Shown: positions 59,995 to 64,000 of the stretch, in pieces
Layout of the letters: each line of letters starts with the position of its first letter
Numbering within the stretch: position 1 is the first letter of the stretch
Assembly (NCBI GenBank): GCA_937886445.1
Contig: CALGBY010000134.1
Coordinates: 100,308-164,307, forward strand
Direction of reading: 5' to 3'
Length of the DNA: 64,000 bases
Origin: an uncultured Clostridia bacterium
GTDB taxonomy: Bacteria; Bacillota; Clostridia; Christensenellales; Aristaeellaceae
Position numbers and translations under genes: made by a program
The notes under the pieces: model-generated
The model's input: the letters and a program-made list of their open reading frames with translations, nothing else
Databases searched by the model: none
What the model was told of the DNA's origin: nothing

Positions 59995-60702
59995 TCATAT
60001 CACAAAACCGCCATTTACCGGCAGCACCTGCCCGGTGATGAAGGACGCGTTCTCTCCGGCAAGGAAATACACGGCTTTTGCCACATCCTGCGGCGTGCCG
60101 TTCCTTTCAAGCGGGGTATCCTCCGCCAGCGCGGCAATATCCTCAGCGGTATAGCTTTTCATCATATCGGTCATGATCACCCCGGGGCATACGCAGTTCA
60201 CCCTTACGCCGCTGGGGCCGGTCTCCTTCGCCAGCGCCTTTGTAAGGCCGATCAGCGCCGCCTTGGACGCGCTGTACGCGCATTCGCAGGCCGCGCCCGT
60301 CTGCCCCCACATGCTGGAAATGAATATCACGCTGCCGCTTTTTCGTGAGATCATGCCCGGCAGGAACGCGCGCGCGATCAGAAAGGACCCGCGCACATTG
60401 GTATCAAACACCCTGTCCCATTCCTCCGCCGTGGTATCCTGAAACAACCCTGTGCTGCTTACGCCGGCGTTCAGCACCAGCACATCCGGCGTAAAGGGCA
60501 GGGCGGCCTTCAATTCGTTCACGTCTTGCTCATCCCGCTGGTCGCACCGGAAGGCGAGCGCGCCCGTCTCCCTTGCCAGCGCGAGGGCGGCATCACTGCT
60601 GTGTACATAGGTGAAGGCGGTCATCCGGCCTTCGCCTGCAAAAAGGCGCACGCAGGCCGCGCCGATGCCTCTTGAACCGCCTGTGATCAGTATCTTTTTC
60701 AT
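59995..60702 (-). CDS. SDR family oxidoreductase (FabG-like)
   Basis: 235 residues. The cofactor motif TGGSRGIG at residues 7-14, LNAGVSSTG, catalytic Ser in FISSMWGQ and YSASK (Tyr and Lys) are all present, followed by RVNCVCPGVIMTDM and a C-terminal GQVLPVNGG. It is of the size and pattern of 3-oxoacyl-ACP reductases, but it is not in a fatty-acid cluster, so the substrate is open. GGGGAG site before the ATG. Confidence 0.88.
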   Translation of the reverse strand: MKKILITGGSRGIGAACVRLFAGEGRMTAFTYVHSSDAALALARETGALAFRCDQRDEQDVNELKAALPFTPDVLVLNAGVSSTGLFQDTTAEEWDRVFDTNVRGSFLIARAFLPGMISRKSGSVIFISSMWGQTGAACECAYSASKAALIGLTKALAKETGPSGVRVNCVCPGVIMTDMMKSYTAEDIAALAEDTPLERNGTPQDVAKAVYFLAGENASFITGQVLPVNGGFVI

Positions 60703-60889
60703 TCCGGCTCCCCGGGCGGAGCAACGCTCCGCGCAGTCTTTTGTACCGCTCGCGCGGCCTGCGTACAGTGTACCACATCCCGCGCTTTCTCACAATGCCC
60801 CTGCGCCGTGCACTCCATCCCAGAAACCCAATAATATTGAATACCGCCCCGTTTCGAAAGCCGATAAATGGTTCAAGGGAGGATGCCTG

Positions 60890-62182
60890 TTATTTCTTTT
60901 CTCCATACGGCAGGACTATTTCTGCCGAGAAGGTGCGGTCCACTGTGGAAAAACGACTGATACCATTATGCATGCTTACTATGTTACGTATGTTCTGAAT
61001 ACCGTAGCCGTGTAAATGGTCAGCCTCTTTGGATGACAAAAACCGGTCGCCATTCTGTCTTATCGTTTGCGGATCCATAGGATTCGTACAGGTGATAAAA
61101 AACGTGTTCCAGGAACGGGCCAGTGAGAGACATACGGGAGCATGGTCAGCACAATCGTGTTTTGCCCGCTGTACTGCTTCAATGGCGTTATCCAGCAGAT
61201 TTGCCAGAATGGTGCAGAACTCATCTTCAGGTATTGGCAGTTCATCAAGTGGATAAGGGTTATAGCGGAATGGGATTCCCGCCTGATCCATAGTTGCTTT
61301 TTTTATTGTAAGGAGAGCGTCAACAGCAGTGCTTCCGGTCATCATCACCGGGGAAAGTTGAGTAATTTCAGGCAGGCTGATATCTGTATCATCGGGATGC
61401 TGTTCTCTCCATTGGTACAGCACTTCCACTTGTTTTTTGATGTCATGCTGTCTGGCAAGAAAGGCAGTATACATGCTTTTCACTTCCGAAATATACCGAT
61501 TGGTCATTTCAATGTTCTTCAGTTGGACCTCATACGCCTGTTTCTTTTCCTGTAAGGTGGTCAGGTATTCAAACACAATCAATTGCAAAACAGTGTTGAT
61601 CAGTAGTCCCATACAGGCATATGTCAGAAAAACGCTGTTTTCTGTTGTATGCACGCGAATTACAAACATGGTTTCTTCAAGCAAAAGATTGATAAAGCAA
61701 CTGGCGATAAAAAGGATTATAGGTAAAGCGGTAACATTATTATGTTTCTTCAGTTTTCCTGACGAAACAAAAACGGCTATTGTCAATATGATATGGGTTG
61801 TAATTATGCACATGAGACGAACAGGAGTTTCTGCAACTATATCATCCCACGAAACTGAAAGTAATGCCATATGCATGTTGAACATCAGTTCGATTAACAT
61901 AAGGAACATGGCTGTTAAAAACAGGTTCCACAGTAATATGACATACCATTTTTCATCTGAGACGAAAAAAGAGTAAGCAAGCGGAATCACGAAAACCACT
62001 AAGTCTGGAATTGTAATGTTCAAATATCCTATGACTGTCAAATAGATTCCGATAGTAAATACGGCTAAGGCAGCATACAGGATGCGTGGCTTGCTGATGT
62101 GCAGCCGGTGCCGTATAAAGTAAATCAACAGATATCCCTGAAAAAAGTTGATGAAGATTTCGAATACGTCCCACAAAATCAT
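60890..62182 (-). CDS. GHKL-type sensor histidine kinase of an agr-like system
   Basis: 430 residues. Six membrane segments span residues 1-210, then a coiled-coil linker with the phospho-acceptor region (YTAFLARQHDIKKQVEVLYQ, His in RQHD) and a GHKL ATPase domain (CTILANLLDNAIEA as the N box, then HLHGYGIQNIRNIV as a G box). This is the AgrC/ComD type that senses cyclic peptides. Its ATG overlaps the stop of the response regulator, so the two are made together. The local base composition is AT-richer than the metabolic genes. Confidence 0.87.
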   Translation of the reverse strand: MILWDVFEIFINFFQGYLLIYFIRHRLHISKPRILYAALAVFTIGIYLTVIGYLNITIPDLVVFVIPLAYSFFVSDEKWYVILLWNLFLTAMFLMLIELMFNMHMALLSVSWDDIVAETPVRLMCIITTHIILTIAVFVSSGKLKKHNNVTALPIILFIASCFINLLLEETMFVIRVHTTENSVFLTYACMGLLINTVLQLIVFEYLTTLQEKKQAYEVQLKNIEMTNRYISEVKSMYTAFLARQHDIKKQVEVLYQWREQHPDDTDISLPEITQLSPVMMTGSTAVDALLTIKKATMDQAGIPFRYNPYPLDELPIPEDEFCTILANLLDNAIEAVQRAKHDCADHAPVCLSLARSWNTFFITCTNPMDPQTIRQNGDRFLSSKEADHLHGYGIQNIRNIVSMHNGISRFSTVDRTFSAEIVLPYGEKK

Positions 62183-62907
62183 AAGGAAGCTCCTTGATAG
62201 TAATGGCGCGTGGCGGTAAATATACTTTCGATATATTTTTTGCCGATCGGTACTCGACTTTCATCCGCCAGAATTACCATGTCTGAGCGAAGACAGCGCA
62301 CAAAATGCAGATTGACAATATAACTGCGGTGGCACTGTACAAAGGATTTCGATGGCAGTTGCAGCAGTGCTTGTTGTATGGTTATACGTATAGGCAGCGG
62401 CTCTGCATCGGCTCTGTGAATGATCAGGTAATGCCCTTGCGCTTCCAAGTAGATAATGCTTCTATGCGGTAAAATAATGGATTGTTTCTTCTCTATCAGA
62501 AAAACTGATGAGACTTGTCCATATTTCCATTGGCTATACGCAATTTTCAGGCATTCCGTCATTTGCTCCGGTAATATGGGTTTTATCAGATACCGCATTG
62601 CATTGACCATATAGCCGGCACATGCATATTCAGCATAATTGGAAACGAACACAATCAGCATATTCTCGTTGGTTTTGCGTATCTCCTGTGCCAACTGTAA
62701 ACCGTTCATTTCACCCGGAATTTGTATGTCCAGAAAAAGCAGATCAACCATCAACCCGCTATGCAGCATTTCCAATAAGTCTTCTGTTGATGTATGTTCG
62801 GATATACGAATGGAAACGGCACATTCTTCCTGTACCGCCCATTTCTCAATCATTCCTTTTAAACTTTGTAACTGTAACGGATCATCATCGCAAATCGCTA
62901 TATTCAT
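62179..62907 (-). CDS. LytTR response regulator of an agr-like system
   Basis: 242 residues. The receiver domain starts MNIAICDDDPLQLQSL with the acidic pocket and has the phospho-Asp in DLLFLDIQIPGEMNG. The LytTR DNA-binding domain (about 140-235) shows IIYLEAQGHYLIIH and FVQCHRSYIVNLHFV. Such AgrA-type regulators bind direct repeats near target promoters. It lies between the peptide gene and the kinase on one strand, with a GAGG site before the ATG. A TATAAT-like -10 with a poor -35 (TTGTTT) lies about 35 bp upstream. Confidence 0.88.
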   Translation of the reverse strand: MNIAICDDDPLQLQSLKGMIEKWAVQEECAVSIRISEHTSTEDLLEMLHSGLMVDLLFLDIQIPGEMNGLQLAQEIRKTNENMLIVFVSNYAEYACAGYMVNAMRYLIKPILPEQMTECLKIAYSQWKYGQVSSVFLIEKKQSIILPHRSIIYLEAQGHYLIIHRADAEPLPIRITIQQALLQLPSKSFVQCHRSYIVNLHFVRCLRSDMVILADESRVPIGKKYIESIFTATRHYYQGASL

Positions 62908-63085
62908 TCATGGACCTCATTACTATTTCTTGACAAGTTTATTATATATATTGCTTGTTCAAAAAACAACTGATAATGTCAACCAGATAGATTCATTCTA
63001 TTATCAACACGAAGGAAATATACATTTAAATTTGAAAGCATAAACAAGCACAGTTCCGAATAATGGGGCTGTGCAAGCGTATGGA

Positions 63086-63217
63086 TTATTCATGAAGATT
63101 GTTTTTCGTCATGCTTTGTATATCCTGAGGAACTTGTGGCTCATAAATTCCACGGATACTGGGACTTTTGGCTTCTAGAAAAGCATACTTATACAATAGG
63201 CGAATAAACCACTTCAT
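63086..63217 (-). CDS. agrD: AgrD-like cyclic lactone autoinducer precursor
   Basis: 43 residues preceded by GGAGGAAGG. An amphipathic N-terminus (MKWFIRLLYKYAFLEA), then KSPSIRGIYEP and the conserved recognition tail EPQVPQDIQS match the AgrD pattern in which the peptide is cut after the aromatic residue before E-P. The ring residue, usually Cys, would be Ser20 (S-I-R-G-I-Y) or Ser18, implying a lactone rather than a thiolactone. An extended -10 (TGTTATAAT, 63254-63246) lies upstream. No AgrB peptidase gene is present in the window. It is too short for most ORF calling but its context with the kinase and LytTR regulator is strong. Confidence 0.78.
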   Translation of the reverse strand: MKWFIRLLYKYAFLEAKSPSIRGIYEPQVPQDIQSMTKNNLHE

Positions 63218-63339
63218 ACGTTCCTTCCTCCTCTCCTATGTCTTCATTATAACACTTTAATGAATCAAATATGTATGACCTGGCATGAAATGGTTTAGAA
63301 ACGGCACGAAAAGACAATTATGTGAGAATTAATGATACT

Positions 63340-63353
63340 TATATGCGCATATA
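63340..63353. promoter_or_regulatory. 14-bp palindrome upstream of the peptide gene
   Basis: TATATGCGCATATA is a perfect dyad between the XRE gene terminator and the peptide promoter. It could be an operator for the XRE protein. Confidence 0.35.
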
Positions 63354-63377
63354 TTATGCTTAAGTACTTTTGCAATG

Positions 63378-63403
63378 AAAAACGTCAACTTATCAAGTTG
63401 ACG
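63378..63403 (-). terminator. Terminator of the XRE regulator gene
   Basis: On the minus strand CGTCAACTT-GAT-AAGTTGACG is followed by TTTTTC, 23 bp after the stop. Confidence 0.8.
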
Positions 63404-63425
63404 CTCAATTATGCTATACACAAAA

Positions 63426-63716
63426 TCAACGATTTTCCAGTGTTATGTTGATATAGGCAGTAAGCATGGCACGTATTTTATGCCTATCGGCTTCGGGTAA
63501 GCCTTCCAGGGATAGAATGTCTTTTGTTTCAATGCCAAGAATATAATCTGCAGTCACATGAAATTCTTTGGCTAATAATACGATGGTATCTGCAGATGGA
63601 GCAGCCTCATCGTTTTCCCATTTCGTTACCGAGCGAGTTGTCAGTCCTATTTTCTTAACAAGTTCGCTACGGGAGAGATTGCATTTTTTTAATTCGGCAA
63701 TTCGTTTCCCATACAT
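63426..63716 (-). CDS. XRE family transcriptional regulator
   Basis: 96 residues. An N-terminal HTH_3 domain (RIAELKKCNLSRSELVKKIG, then LTTRSVTKWENDEAAPSADTIVLLAKEFHVTADYILG) is followed by a short helical tail. Such small proteins repress or activate mobile-element, toxin or quorum genes. GAGGTG precedes the ATG. It is separated from the peptide gene by a terminator but could act on the palindrome at 63340. Confidence 0.88.
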   Translation of the reverse strand: MYGKRIAELKKCNLSRSELVKKIGLTTRSVTKWENDEAAPSADTIVLLAKEFHVTADYILGIETKDILSLEGLPEADRHKIRAMLTAYINITLENR

Positions 63717-63718
63717 TA

Positions 63719-64000
63719 CACCTCACCCATCAGTATGATAGCAAAAATGTAGGATACCATAATTGCATTGTAACGGTATTATAGTATCAAACCCAAATTA
63801 GGATTAACTTTTCGCGCTTACAAAAGGGCATTTCGCGCCAAAGATAGTTCTAAAATACGAAATTATGTATAATAGTGACCGAAGTTTTTAGTAGGAGGTA
63901 ATCAAATGAGAAATCAAATGGTTATTTGGAAATGAGGGATCACTGTGAAAAAGAGAAGGTACACGCGCTGCTTTGACTCGCGCTGATCATATGCCGTGTT
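63719..64000. other. Intergenic region at the right edge
   Basis: AT-rich DNA with TATAAT at 63868-63873 and an AGGAGG site leading to a 9-codon ORF (63906-63935, MRNQMVIWK), then a 13-codon ORF (63945-63986). No gene can be supported before the window ends; a leader peptide for a gene beyond the edge is possible. Confidence 0.3.

Noticed and set aside
63240..64000. Search for an agrB gene or second half of the quorum locus at the right edge
   Set aside because: Only the XRE gene and ORFs of 13 codons or fewer are present; an agrB-sized membrane protein frame does not exist here.

Overview
The window looks like the chromosome of an anaerobic Gram-positive bacterium of the class Clostridia, probably a gut or rumen carbohydrate fermenter. 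The reasons are the strong GGAGG-type ribosome binding sites, a type II-A CRISPR-Cas system, a plant-glycan and inositol gene repertoire, an agr-type quorum-sensing locus and radical-SAM RiPP genes. Most genes look fairly GC-rich by eye. The stretches at about 6.8-8.3 kb and 60.9-64 kb are visibly AT-richer and may be acquired. I cannot name the genus. No rRNA, tRNA or complete insertion sequence was seen.

Layout. (1) 1-8 kb: housekeeping and secreted proteins (choloylglycine-hydrolase-like amidase, MATE exporter, malic enzyme, MBL-fold hydrolase, PIG-L deacetylase), then two unknown membrane-associated genes. (2) 8.1-16.4 kb: a complete type II-A CRISPR-Cas locus. The tracrRNA is divergent and lies antisense under the cas9 mRNA leader. 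cas9, cas1, cas2 and csn2 all overlap by 4 bases or fewer. A short leader ends in the II-A ATTTGAG anchor, and the array has 31 repeats and 30 spacers in strict 66-bp phase. (3) 16.4-21.3 kb: a repeat-rich junction zone with modular hairpin repeats, a MITE-like element, a truncated phage tape-measure gene, a DUF3795 gene with an in-frame amber codon, a MerR/TipAS regulator and small genes.

(4) 21.3-33.5 kb, minus strand: a full myo-inositol catabolic operon (regulator, iolJ, iolC, iolA, iolG, iolB, iolD, iolE) ending in an alpha-mannosidase coupled to iolE. (5) 33.6-43.8 kb, plus strand and divergent from it: GH105-type hydrolase, an unrecognised large protein, a complete oligosaccharide/peptide-type ABC importer and a TIM-barrel isomerase. 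The shared intergenic region holds two identical 13-bp boxes 63 bp apart. (6) 44-51.2 kb: PduL, GH10 xylanase, FGGY kinase, a secreted unknown and AraD (pentose use), then an acetyltransferase/methyltransferase pair behind an apparent leader-peptide/terminator attenuator.

(7) 51.2-54.4 kb, minus strand: what looks like a small RiPP cluster. It has a Cys-free Pro/Asp-rich precursor, a PqqD-like/radical SAM/SPASM maturase and two paralogous Nif11-leader precursors with an identical five-cysteine spacing. (8) 54.5-60.7 kb: hybrid sensor kinase, a ribose-phosphate pyrophosphokinase operon with two unknown genes, and an SDR. (9) 60.9-63.7 kb: histidine kinase, LytTR regulator and a 43-aa AgrD-like peptide whose ring position carries serine rather than cysteine, with no agrB in view, plus an XRE regulator.

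The best candidates for something undescribed are the RiPP cluster, the serine-type AgrD locus without AgrB, the tracrRNA/cas9-leader antisense arrangement and the modular hairpin repeat family whose stems covary between copies. All calls are from reading the sequence; no database search was run.
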